Part shown: piece by piece, positions 17,671 through 25,775 of the stretch
Position numbering within the stretch: the stretch's first letter is position 1
Layout: every line of letters begins with the position of its first letter
Source of the DNA: Paenibacillus radicis (ex Xue et al. 2023)
GTDB taxonomy: Bacteria; Bacillota; Bacilli; Paenibacillales; NBRC-103111
DNA length: 64,000 nucleotides
Direction: 5' to 3'
Assembly: GCF_024722015.1 (NCBI RefSeq)
Contig: NZ_JANQBD010000008.1
Span: 244,506 to 308,505 of the forward strand
The notes under the pieces: model-generated
What the model was told of the DNA's origin: nothing
The model's input: the letters and a program-made list of their open reading frames with translations, nothing else
The model's database searches: none
Program-made: the position numbers and the translations under genes

Positions 17671-18120
17671 TTAGCCTTCGAATTTTTTTATATAATTCTT
17701 TTGATCCTTTGTAAACATATAGCTTCGTCTCTCATAGAACCTGTGAGCATGTATTCGACTTGGGTGGGACAACAATTTTATTCCAGAATATCCATTGTCC
17801 TTTCCCCACTGTTCAAGGCGATCAATCAACATACCGCCTATACCCTGATTCCTATAGCTTTCTTTAACAACAAATCCCAGAACGTTTACTAAAGAGTCGG
17901 AAAAAAGTAATTCATACGGGCTTCCATGAATATATCCTATTACCTCGGTGTCTTGTTCGTAAACAAAGATGATATCTTTAGTTTTCTTTGTAATGATTTC
18001 AATCTTCTCTCTTACTCTCTCTTCGGAAAATACATGTAGATTCGGGTTAAAGGCTTGATTTAGCAAATAAATAGCATGATAATCAGTTTCTCGAATTTCC
18101 CTAACCTTGTTTTCTTTCAT
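17671..18120 (-). CDS. GNAT-family N-acetyltransferase
   Basis: From the ATG at 18120, with GAGG nine bases upstream, the product is 149 residues. It shows the GNAT acetyl-CoA site VVKESYRNQGIGGMLIDRLE near residue 90 and the C-terminal HRFYERRSYMFTKDQKNY strand. Substrate is unknown; such small stand-alone acetyltransferases modify amino acids, antibiotics or protein N-termini. Its 3' end abuts a copy of the dispersed repeat core. Confidence 0.85.
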   Translation of the reverse strand: MKENKVREIRETDYHAIYLLNQAFNPNLHVFSEERVREKIEIITKKTKDIIFVYEQDTEVIGYIHGSPYELLFSDSLVNVLGFVVKESYRNQGIGGMLIDRLEQWGKDNGYSGIKLLSHPSRIHAHRFYERRSYMFTKDQKNYIKKFEG

Positions 18121-18257
18121 ATTTAAACGCCTCAATTCTTTAGATCACTACTATCATCTAAAATAAAATTTACAGGTCATTGCTCATCTTGGCAAGGCAA
18201 TATATCCAAAAGAGTTATTAGCAAGAGTACGGTTTACGGCCATAAGGCCCTGGAGGT

Positions 18258-18947
18258 TCAGCAGGAAGGTAATTTCATAGCAATACTGGTCCCAAGTTTT
18301 TCTTTAGTTTTAATTTTTAAACCATAATTTTTGCCGTATGCTAATCGGATCCTGTTATGTACATTCATAATTCCATTGCCTGACTTTTTATTTCTTAATG
18401 TAGAGTTGATAATGCTTTCTTTCATTTGAGTGAATATATTATTTAAAATTTCTGCAGGTATTCCAAAACCGTTATCTTTAATTTCAATGATTAGATTCGA
18501 TTGCTGGATGCATGCTTTAATTTCTATGCAGCAATTCTCATCCATTCCATTTTTGAAACCATGATATATGCAATTTTCAACTAGCGGAAAAAGGCTTAAC
18601 CTTAGGATTTGGATATCTTTCAGTTCTTTTGGTATTTTCAAAATTAAATTAATATTTTGATCACGATAGCTCATTAATTGCCAATATTTTTCAATATAAG
18701 TAATTTCCTCGTTGATTGTCACGAATTTACGGTCGACATAAAAAATGTAACGCAGAATAAAAGAATAAGACTGTAAAATGTTAGATATTTCTTCTATCTC
18801 TGCTTGAATCGCGTAGCTATCTATAGTAGTTAGTATGTTAATTATAAAATCCTGATTCATGTGTAGTTTTGGAGCTATAGCATCTGCCAAGTAATACTGT
18901 AAGAGCTTTAAGTTGGCAATTGAGAGTTTTTCAAAATCTTCACACAT
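18258..18947 (-). CDS. LytS/YesM-type histidine-kinase-like protein lacking sensor and phospho-His
   Basis: The 229-residue soluble protein aligns with the catalytic half of YesM/LytS kinases. It has the N box FPLVENCIYHGF (Asn about 125), the G1 box IKDNGFGIP (Asp about 158) and a G2-like GNGIMNVHNRI. The phospho-acceptor motif that should read NPHFLYNTL instead reads NQDFIINIL, replacing Pro-His with Gln-Asp. No membrane helix or sensor domain is present and no response regulator is adjacent. It may bind ATP but cannot use the usual His, so I infer a pseudokinase-type regulator or a decayed remnant. Confidence 0.7.
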   Translation of the reverse strand: MCEDFEKLSIANLKLLQYYLADAIAPKLHMNQDFIINILTTIDSYAIQAEIEEISNILQSYSFILRYIFYVDRKFVTINEEITYIEKYWQLMSYRDQNINLILKIPKELKDIQILRLSLFPLVENCIYHGFKNGMDENCCIEIKACIQQSNLIIEIKDNGFGIPAEILNNIFTQMKESIINSTLRNKKSGNGIMNVHNRIRLAYGKNYGLKIKTKEKLGTSIAMKLPSC

Positions 18948-19077
18948 TCATGCTCCCCCTTGTTTTAAAAATACTTAATTGGAATGTTCACTACTTAAGT
19001 ATATCAAGGCTATGGTATCATAGACATGTACGAAACTAATCTTTACCCGTCCATTATTAACTTATACAGGTGAACAT

Positions 19078-19929
19078 ATGATGAATGCACAACAATCTGC
19101 TTTCTTGGCGGATCTTCTTCAAAATCTTCAGATACATGTTACGGAAGCTCATCTTACTCAATGTACCGAATCGTGGAGACTGCATAATTTTACACCGGCG
19201 TACAATAAACTATATTGGATTCTGAACGGAGAAGGCTGGATCAAAATAGGCGATCAAGAGCTGCACCCTCGTCCAGGGCAACTTTGCTTGCTGCCCGCTC
19301 ATTCGCAGCAGTCTTATTCCGTTACCAGCAATCTTCCTTATTATAAATATTGGTGCCATTTCACAGCACATATCGGTTCGTTTGATCTATTCCAATGGCT
19401 GGACAAACCTCTCTATATGAAGGTCAGCAATGCTGAGCAGATGACAACATGGTTTAAAGAGCTTGTTGCGCTATTCCACGATTCTGCGTTAACATCTCGG
19501 CTTCGCGAAAAGGCGATCCTGCTGCAAATTATATCCTGCTATTTAGAATCTGTCCCCATCCATATGCTGCAGCAGCGCACCGAAGAAATGGATAGACTAG
19601 ACCAACTGCAGACATTCATCGAACACAATCTTCATAAAAGCATTACTGTGGAACAAATCGCAAAATCCGTCCACTTCCACCCCAATTACTTGATCAAATA
19701 TTTCAAAAAGCACTTCGGCATGCCACCCGCTAAATATATGCAGCGCAAACGGATGGATAAAGCTAAATTTCTGCTCACAACAACGTCGCTGAGCATGAAA
19801 GAAGTTGCTGAGCAGACCGGTTTTGAAAATACGAATCATTTTACAAAAAGCTTTCGCAAAGAAACAGGGTTTCCACCGACGGAGTATCGGAAAAATGTAC
19901 GGGGTAGCACTTCACTCTCCAACTCCTGA
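19078..19929 (+). CDS. AraC-family transcriptional regulator
   Basis: The 283-residue protein has an N-terminal cupin-like sensing half (LYWILNGEGWIKIGDQELHP, then PGQLCLLPAHSQQSY) and a C-terminal pair of helix-turn-helices (ITVEQIAKSVHFHPNYLIKY, and LSMKEVAEQTGFENTNHFTK). This design is typical of carbohydrate-responsive activators in Paenibacillus. It stands alone between the kinase-like gene and gene remnants, so its target is unknown. The ATG at 19078 follows an AGGTGA site; ATG at 19081 is equally possible. Confidence 0.9.
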   Translation: MMNAQQSAFLADLLQNLQIHVTEAHLTQCTESWRLHNFTPAYNKLYWILNGEGWIKIGDQELHPRPGQLCLLPAHSQQSYSVTSNLPYYKYWCHFTAHIGSFDLFQWLDKPLYMKVSNAEQMTTWFKELVALFHDSALTSRLREKAILLQIISCYLESVPIHMLQQRTEEMDRLDQLQTFIEHNLHKSITVEQIAKSVHFHPNYLIKYFKKHFGMPPAKYMQRKRMDKAKFLLTTTSLSMKEVAEQTGFENTNHFTKSFRKETGFPPTEYRKNVRGSTSLSNS

Positions 19930-19954
19930 GCCGCTGAGGTAAGTCCTGAGCGGC
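19930..19954 (+). terminator. Hairpin after araC-type gene
   Basis: GCCGCT (19930-19935) pairs with AGCGGC (19949-19954) immediately after the regulator stop. No T-run follows, so it is a weak terminator candidate. Confidence 0.4.
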
Positions 19955-19990
19955 ATAAACGACACTTTAGCAGAATCTGTGCCAAGATAG

Positions 19991-20209
19991 TTAATCCATA
20001 CAAGTATCACTTCTTGAGCTCCAAGTAATTTCTCGTATCCAAAAATAGATTCGCCCTGCATCTCCCCACATCATACCTATTTCCTCTTCAGAATCAATTT
20101 GTAGGAGAAGTTTCCAGTCACTGACTCCCTTTTCGAGTTCTTCCCCCTCGGATATTGGAAACCGGAAGTAATAGTCGTCCTTAAAATTCATTACACTGAC
20201 AATCAACAA
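19991..20209 (-). pseudogene. DUF1963 (YwqG-like) C-terminal fragment
   Basis: The 72 residues carry the ending typical of DUF1963 proteins: LLLQIDSEEEIGMMWGDAGR followed by IYFWIRE. Whole members are about 250-300 residues, so roughly three quarters are missing. Its upstream end runs into a palindromic operator and an SDR fragment that belong to another gene, so the break is a rearrangement junction. Confidence 0.7.
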
Positions 20210-20232
20210 ATGAATGAATCATTCATTTGTTG
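20204..20232. promoter_or_regulatory. 29-base near-perfect palindrome, TetR-type operator
   Basis: CAACAAATGAATGA (20204-20217) is separated by one base from its exact reverse complement (20219-20232). Palindromes of the TGAATGA-N-TCATTCA kind are typical operators of TetR regulators. It lies 14 bases before the start of an SDR fragment, so it presumably once controlled that gene. Confidence 0.7.
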
Positions 20233-20246
20233 AAGGGAGTGAGAAT

Positions 20247-20357
20247 ATGGAGCAAATGAATACCAGATGGACAGTAAAAGGAAAATGCATCATCATTACA
20301 GGAGTTACCAGCGGCATCGGGCTGGCCGCCGCGAAGGAGCTTGTGATCCGGGGATAG
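20247..20357 (+). pseudogene. SDR N-terminal fragment, 36 codons
   Basis: An ATG at 20247, preceded by GGGAGTGAG, opens a frame with VKGKCIIITGVTSGIGLAAA, the cofactor-binding start of a classical short-chain dehydrogenase. It stops after 36 codons (ELVIRG then TAG). The rest of the gene is missing. It is therefore a 5' remnant that still keeps its operator and ribosome site. Confidence 0.7.
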
Positions 20358-20492
20358 TGAGGGACAGATCCGTTAATAGATTTTAAATGAAAGCAATTAA
20401 ACAATTGAATGATGGAGAGTGAATACGGTTGAAATAAGAAAAATGAATCCAGTTTCGAATCCACCTTCAATGATGGCAGAGCTCAAATAAAG

Positions 20493-20521
20493 AATGCAGC
20501 GAACTGGCCTTATGCTGCATT
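20493..20521 (-). terminator. Terminator of the DJ-1/PfpI gene
   Basis: AATGCAGC (20493-20500) pairs with GCTGCATT (20514-20521). On the minus strand it follows the stop of the DJ-1/PfpI gene and is followed by CTTTATTTG. Confidence 0.6.
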
Positions 20522-20541
20522 TCCTAAAGCTTTTCTATATG

Positions 20542-21924
20542 TTACTTAGGCACATTTGTATCATTGGACATCGGACCTCTCCTCCCTTTTCGAATGAATC
20601 GTTTATCAAGAAAGAAAGTAGTCAACAATGCAGCTAAACTAAGCAAAATCGGAATACCAAAAGCTTCATAGGAAAACGGTTTGCCTTCGAAGTTTAGATT
20701 GGTCGCACGGTACTCCAATCGCTTGGCACCATATTTTGCGGTTAGGACGTCCTCTTGCTTGGCTAAATCTTCAAGTGGAGCATCAAAGATAAATCTGTGA
20801 GCAGAGCCGCTGTGAATGAACTCAGGCACCACGTTATTTCCCTTTTTGTTCCACTGTTTGACATCTTCCGCAGTTAAAGACTCCGCTTCCACACCTGGAA
20901 CGAACATACGATCCAGCTTCGGCGCATTCGACATTTGATATCGGGTGACAAGGTTAAGGTGATTCTTCGTAACGATAGGTTGCTTAGCGTCTGAGATGGT
21001 GTATACCTTTGTTGTTCCGGAAGCCGCATAGGTATCAAAAATCGTTGTAAGTGCTCCGTCATCCATCCCGTTATACAACAATACCCCTGCGCTTTTTTTG
21101 TTCCATTGGAATGCTTGATTAAACGTAAATATCAATTCGGTTCGATCCACATAATAAGGGTCTACCTTCGGATTCTTTACAAAATGATAGGAAGGGTACT
21201 TCATCTCTTTCGCTATTTTCTCCGCCATAGGTTCGCCTAATTGCTGTGAGATCACATAGAGGACGGCATCGATTCCTGAAGTGAGAGCTGCTGAAGCGAC
21301 TGTGTTCCCGTCTGCGACATAACGCACATCCCTTCTCCATTTTGTTTCAGGATATTTATCGATTTCATGATAATCAAAACTTTTCCAGTCGGTAATTGCT
21401 TCTTTCCCTTTTAATAAACCTGTATCGGCCAGATTCAACCCTCCAGCGCAAATGCTTAACAACTTCGTATCCGAATGTTTTTGTATCCATTCCCGGACAG
21501 GTTTATACTTTGCTTCATCAACCATAGGCATTGCCGGGATCACAATAAGGTCGGGACTTTTTCCTAAAAATCGATCCAGTTCATCAAAAGAATAGTGTGG
21601 CATCAGATCCAAACCACCAGAGAGTGTTTTCATGTTTTTGTCCGGGGCAACTGCGTATACGTTATAAGACTCAGTCATGGCGAACATTTCATACGGAACC
21701 ATAAAATCGAACACTTCTGTCGTCGGATTGGATAAAAGAACAGCTACTGTTGGTTTTTTCGGATTATGTTCAGGGATACTCACGTCTTGTAAGGCAGGCA
21801 TCGGTGATTGCCGAGTGGGAATCCAATATGCATGATTTGAGCGGATATACCCAAACGCACCGACCCCACCGAAAAGGATAACGAACGTCATTACATAGAC
21901 AACGACGCGTAATAATAACTTCAT
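20542..21924 (-). CDS. Membrane-bound tandem DJ-1/PfpI-family protein
   Basis: From the ATG at 21924, with AGGAG eight bases upstream, the product is 460 residues. A membrane helix lies at residues 5-27 and another near 430-450. The segment between holds two DJ-1/PfpI-like domains. The first (about 60-235) starts KKPTVAVLLSNPTTEVFDFM and has the nucleophile elbow LLSICAGGLNLADTGLL. The second (about 270-420) has no Cys at the matching position (MFVPGVEAES), so it is probably inactive. The topology suggests extracellular domains. The family includes glyoxalase/chaperone-like and AraC-coupled sensors; the exact role here is unknown. Confidence 0.75.
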   Translation of the reverse strand: MKLLLRVVVYVMTFVILFGGVGAFGYIRSNHAYWIPTRQSPMPALQDVSIPEHNPKKPTVAVLLSNPTTEVFDFMVPYEMFAMTESYNVYAVAPDKNMKTLSGGLDLMPHYSFDELDRFLGKSPDLIVIPAMPMVDEAKYKPVREWIQKHSDTKLLSICAGGLNLADTGLLKGKEAITDWKSFDYHEIDKYPETKWRRDVRYVADGNTVASAALTSGIDAVLYVISQQLGEPMAEKIAKEMKYPSYHFVKNPKVDPYYVDRTELIFTFNQAFQWNKKSAGVLLYNGMDDGALTTIFDTYAASGTTKVYTISDAKQPIVTKNHLNLVTRYQMSNAPKLDRMFVPGVEAESLTAEDVKQWNKKGNNVVPEFIHSGSAHRFIFDAPLEDLAKQEDVLTAKYGAKRLEYRATNLNFEGKPFSYEAFGIPILLSLAALLTTFFLDKRFIRKGRRGPMSNDTNVPK

Positions 21925-22081
21925 ACTTGATTCTCCTCTAACCTTTATTTTTTTCTCGCTTTGATACCGCAGCGGTGATTTCAACATCTGTCATCTAACT
22001 TCGCCATTGTGATGTTGACTTTCATCTGCAACCATCGTAGTAAAATAATGTATTTAAATTACCATACCCTTGTAGGGTATG

Positions 22082-22378
22082 TCAATTACTCTTTTTAGTA
22101 AATTTTTGTTTGCCCCGACTATAAAAAACAGCGGCACCCATAGATTCGGGCGAGCTTTTCGTTTCGGAATTGTAAAAATATAGCGGTAACGGTTCGTCTC
22201 CTAAATGGAGTACTATACCAGTCTCACCGTTCAGAGGAGCAAACTTGGAGTGAAGACTTTCCTGATAATAGGGTTTTATGCCCTCGACGCGCCGAAAAAA
22301 CTTGCCGTCACTTATGTTATAAGCGAAATCAAAATGCACCCAAATGGGTGCATTTATAGTTACGACAGTGCTGATCAC
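22082..22378 (-). CDS. Doubtful reading frame downstream of the response regulator
   Basis: This 98-codon frame starts with a GTG that overlaps the stop of the response regulator (GTGA), which would allow coupled translation. However, its first codons include a 10-base-stem terminator hairpin (22332-22355). The protein (RRVEGIKPYYQESLHSKFAP, then GETGIVLHLGDEPLPLYFYN) matches nothing I recognise. I keep it as a possible gene or a remnant joined to the end of the operon. Confidence 0.3.
   Translation of the reverse strand: MISTVVTINAPIWVHFDFAYNISDGKFFRRVEGIKPYYQESLHSKFAPLNGETGIVLHLGDEPLPLYFYNSETKSSPESMGAAVFYSRGKQKFTKKSN
22332..22355 (-). terminator. Terminator of the two-component operon
   Basis: AAATGCACCC (22332-22341) pairs perfectly with GGGTGCATTT (22346-22355) around a 4-base loop. 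On the minus strand it lies about 20 bases after the response-regulator stop and ends TTTTGATTT. Confidence 0.65.
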
Positions 22379-23493
22379 TGATATTGTTCATATAGCTGTT
22401 GAATAATCGACGAAGGATGCAGACCAAGCTCTTGAAGCAGCAATTGCGTATAGTGCTCATAATAGTTATGTAGCGACTGTCGATCTCCCATAGCCCCGTA
22501 TATATTCAGCAGGAGAAGACTTGACTCTTCTTGAAATTCATTACGGTATACAATTCTTCTCGCAATTTGCGCTGCTTCTCTAAATTGCTTTCGAGCCAGC
22601 AGCCAGATGGCAAGACGCTCGGCAAAGGAATCGTACTTAGCCGCTAACCGCTCACGTTTCACAGTTACCCACTCAAACGAATAATCCTCGAACAGATCAC
22701 CTGCAAACTGTTTCTCCAGATCAATTGCCACCGCTACATTCGCTTCTTTGATATCGGATAATTCCTCCACGTCCAGCTCAAATTGAATAAAATCGACATC
22801 GGCTTGTTCCAAGTCTACACGATACTGTTCTTGCGCTGAAATGATCATCTCCTTGAATCCGTGCGGCGACAATGCTTTCCTAAGCTGATAAACCGCTGTA
22901 TTGAGGTACATTTCGGCATTCTTAAGAGGCCTCTCTGGAAAAATATCCTCCAAAATTCGGGTTTTGGTTACGCTTCGACCCTGGTTAACGAGCAAATAAG
23001 CAAATAGCTCCATACTTTTTTTAGAAATCCATTTCACAGCACCCGCTTGCTTACTGCTGACCTCGAAGCAACCCAGCCCCCGAACCGTCAGCCGATTAAG
23101 CATGAGATCGCGAGCTTCATCAGAAGAAGCGCCACGTCTGTGAAATGATTGAGTAATCGTCTGTGCGAGTCGCTTCCTGGAAATCGGCTTAACCATGTAG
23201 TCCAATGGATATACATCGTAAGCGTCAAGTGAAAATTCTGAATGCGAGGTCGTAAACACGATGTGAAGTTCCGCACGAAGCGAGCGTAGGCAGCGGGCCA
23301 GCTCTAATCCGTCATCCCCAGCAATCATGATGTCCAGAAATGCGAGATCCACGTCCCCGTTCCGCACGAAATCCAGCACCTCTGCCGCATTGCAAAAGCT
23401 TCCAACAAGCTCCACGCCTTCCATAGTCGATAGCATCCGCCTCATAGCGAATAGCATTGCAGGCTCATCGTCAACGATGAGAACTTTCATCAT
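22375..23493 (-). CDS. Response regulator with winged helix and BTAD output
   Basis: The 372-residue protein has a receiver domain (acidic pair at residues 8-10, phospho-Asp about 54 in AFLDIMIAGDD, Lys about 102 in YMVKPIS). A winged-helix segment follows (KSMELFAYLLVNQGRSVTKT, ILEDIFPE), then a bacterial transcriptional activation domain of helical repeats (residues about 230-372). This receiver-SARP/BTAD design is common in Paenibacillus. Its gene overlaps the upstream kinase gene by 23 bases, so the two form a cognate pair. GGGGAG precedes the ATG at 23493. Confidence 0.9.
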   Translation of the reverse strand: MMKVLIVDDEPAMLFAMRRMLSTMEGVELVGSFCNAAEVLDFVRNGDVDLAFLDIMIAGDDGLELARCLRSLRAELHIVFTTSHSEFSLDAYDVYPLDYMVKPISRKRLAQTITQSFHRRGASSDEARDLMLNRLTVRGLGCFEVSSKQAGAVKWISKKSMELFAYLLVNQGRSVTKTRILEDIFPERPLKNAEMYLNTAVYQLRKALSPHGFKEMIISAQEQYRVDLEQADVDFIQFELDVEELSDIKEANVAVAIDLEKQFAGDLFEDYSFEWVTVKRERLAAKYDSFAERLAIWLLARKQFREAAQIARRIVYRNEFQEESSLLLLNIYGAMGDRQSLHNYYEHYTQLLLQELGLHPSSIIQQLYEQYQ

Positions 23494-25222
23494 GTTGCTC
23501 CCCTCTCATGGTGAAGTGAAATACGCTTCCTTGCCCTACTTCGCTTTCCGCCCATATACTCCCGCCGCTTCGTTGTACAAACTGTCGGCTTACGAGAAGT
23601 CCAAGCCCCGCGCCCTTTTCTCCCATAGTACCTGGCAATGAATTGAGCTGCATCATCTCGTCAAATAACTGACGAACCTGCTCCTCTTCCATACCAACCC
23701 CATTATCGCGTACGGAAATGATCACCATGTCCCCCGATAACTGGGCATACACATCGACTGAACCCCCCAATCCGGTAAATTTGATCGCGTTCGATAACAA
23801 ATTTCGAATTATTAATCCAAGCGCTTCCCGGTCAGCGTAAACACGAACGCCTAAGGCAATGCTATTAATTACCCTGATCTGTTTAGCCTCGCTTTTAATA
23901 TGCAGCACATGACAACATTCCTCCACAACCTCAGCCAACTCCAGAAACTGTGGACGAAGAGCCATGTCTTCCCTCTGGCTGCGGAACCACTCTAACAAGT
24001 TATTTGTCATTCCGAGTGTATTACGAGTCTGATCACCCAGCTTCTCAATGATTTCCCGATGATCCGTACTGAAGCTGTCTCTATCTTCTTCCAGCAATTC
24101 AACTAGCTGAAATTGCAGCGCGAGCGGACTACGAATATCGTGTGACACGATCGTAAACAGTTGATCCTTCAGATGGTTGAGCTGTGCAATTTGTTCCAGA
24201 TGCTGTTGCTTCTCAGTAATATCAAAGATAAGAGAAATACTGCCCTGTCCTTGCTTACCTAGTATAGATAAAGGATATACGTTCACATTGTAGATTTTTC
24301 TTTCTCCATTCCGCCAAGTGTCAATCTCGACACGGCCCTGTTCCGTTGACATGCACAACTTATGCCATTCCGGCCAAGACCCCAATATTTCTGTCATATT
24401 CCGGCCATAAATAGTAGCATATCCCATCTCTGAAAACCATTGGGAGGCCTGTTTATTACTGTCGATAATCTTTCCTGAAGCATTCGCAATCACAATACTT
24501 TCCTGAAGTGTATCGAGCACAATATTCCTGGCAATCGGAACGGCAGAGAAAAACTTAAGTCTCAGTGTAATTACCAGCATTAACATACCTGTAAATCCAC
24601 AGTAAACCGACAACGGAAGCAGCCAGGACGACCATTCGGGATTAACAGATTTCACAATCTCAAGAAGAAGCGGCAAAGAGGACAGAAACAAAACCCACAT
24701 TCCCGGCTTACGAAAATCGTTGCGAATATTCCGTATATACTGAAACAGAAGATAGATACATATAGCCAGAATACTATAACAAATAATAATGAACGCGATT
24801 GAATAGGCAGTTCTTGTCGTGACTAAATGGCCGTCATAGAGTTGGACCGTGCGATATGTCACTTGAAGTACAGGGTTGAACCACATAAGGAGCGACCAGA
24901 GCGCGAACCCAACGAACAGCATGATCTTCCATCGTGCCCTTAATATTTTTTCATGACCGATCAATTCATGTACGAACAAAATCATGAAAGGTACTATAAA
25001 GTTAAGCGCCGTATACTGAACATTGCGAAAAACCAGCTTCTCCATTAATAAATAGCTGCTTTTCTCCAGAATGACGCCACTTGAGTAAATAAACCTGCAC
25101 ACGATCACGCCGATAAAATAACTTACTCCGCGCGCTCTTCTAATCCTGTATGCAAAGAAGAAAATGATGCCCGTCATGATCACTGAAGCAATCATAAAGA
25201 CAAGCTCTACTGTGGGATTCAT
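23471..25222 (-). CDS. Sensor histidine kinase with 7TM-type N-terminus and PAS
   Basis: The 583-residue protein has about seven membrane helices in residues 5-225 (the histidine-kinase 7TM sensor layout). A PAS domain spans about 232-340, with SGKIIDSNKQASQWFSEMGY. The dimerisation H box is FTIVSHDIRSPLALQ (His about 361), followed by the ATPase boxes RNLLSNAIKFT, VRDNGVGM and GAGLGLLVS. All catalytic motifs are intact. It pairs with the overlapping BTAD response regulator. The signal is unknown; the nearest upstream gene encodes an SLH surface protein, and a link between them is only speculation. Confidence 0.9.
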   Translation of the reverse strand: MNPTVELVFMIASVIMTGIIFFFAYRIRRARGVSYFIGVIVCRFIYSSGVILEKSSYLLMEKLVFRNVQYTALNFIVPFMILFVHELIGHEKILRARWKIMLFVGFALWSLLMWFNPVLQVTYRTVQLYDGHLVTTRTAYSIAFIIICYSILAICIYLLFQYIRNIRNDFRKPGMWVLFLSSLPLLLEIVKSVNPEWSSWLLPLSVYCGFTGMLMLVITLRLKFFSAVPIARNIVLDTLQESIVIANASGKIIDSNKQASQWFSEMGYATIYGRNMTEILGSWPEWHKLCMSTEQGRVEIDTWRNGERKIYNVNVYPLSILGKQGQGSISLIFDITEKQQHLEQIAQLNHLKDQLFTIVSHDIRSPLALQFQLVELLEEDRDSFSTDHREIIEKLGDQTRNTLGMTNNLLEWFRSQREDMALRPQFLELAEVVEECCHVLHIKSEAKQIRVINSIALGVRVYADREALGLIIRNLLSNAIKFTGLGGSVDVYAQLSGDMVIISVRDNGVGMEEEQVRQLFDEMMQLNSLPGTMGEKGAGLGLLVSRQFVQRSGGSIWAESEVGQGSVFHFTMRGEQHDESSHR

Positions 25223-25621
25223 GAGGTAGATCCTTTTTGTTTGACGTAAAATAATTTTGCTATATTTTCCTTTATTTTAATATAATAGTATACGAAAACA
25301 TAGAGTGCAATGCTTGAACAAAGGGAGAATAACTTTTCAAGCCGTCGATAACCGCCTAATCTGATCAATTCTACTACCCACCGATAGCTGCCCTCTCCTT
25401 ACCAAAAATTTCGCATCATTTATGGTAGAGCTCAGCTTAACGGGACTATCGGCGAAAAATGCAAAAGGAGCATGCCGTGGCTGCTCCATTAAAAATCAAT
25501 GCAAAATTTTTTCGATGCTTCAAACTAAATGAATTCCTATCAATACAAGCCAGGCTTGCCCTGAGGCCACTACGGATATGGTTCCTTGCGGACTTTCTTT
25601 CCATGTATGTCCATTTCGCTC
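25223..25621. other. Non-coding stretch upstream of the kinase gene
   Basis: The region holds AT-rich promoter-like sequence next to the kinase start. It also has a hairpin GGAGCA/TGCTCC (25467-25472 with 25482-25487) of the type found in the dispersed repeat, preceded by AACGGGACTATCGG. I see no convincing gene. Confidence 0.45.
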
Positions 25622-25774
25622 TCAATTCGAAGGCTCGTCCAGTATAGCATCGATAACATTTAATATCCTCTTTTGCTCACTTATACTCCTGCTTCTGAGG
25701 CTATTCACAATTTCTGTGAGCGTATTCTCCCTTCCTTCTCCACTCACTGGCTGCCGGTCTGAATCCTGTTCCTA
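25622..25774 (-). pseudogene. C-terminal scrap of an unknown, possibly XRE-type, protein
   Basis: A minus-strand frame ending at 25622 reads GEGRENTLTEIVNSLRSRSI followed by EQKRILNVIDAILDEPSN and a stop. The helical pattern ending resembles the C-termini of some XRE-family regulators. There is no start or DNA-binding part. It is short and the assignment is tentative. Confidence 0.3.
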
Positions 25775-25775
25775 T

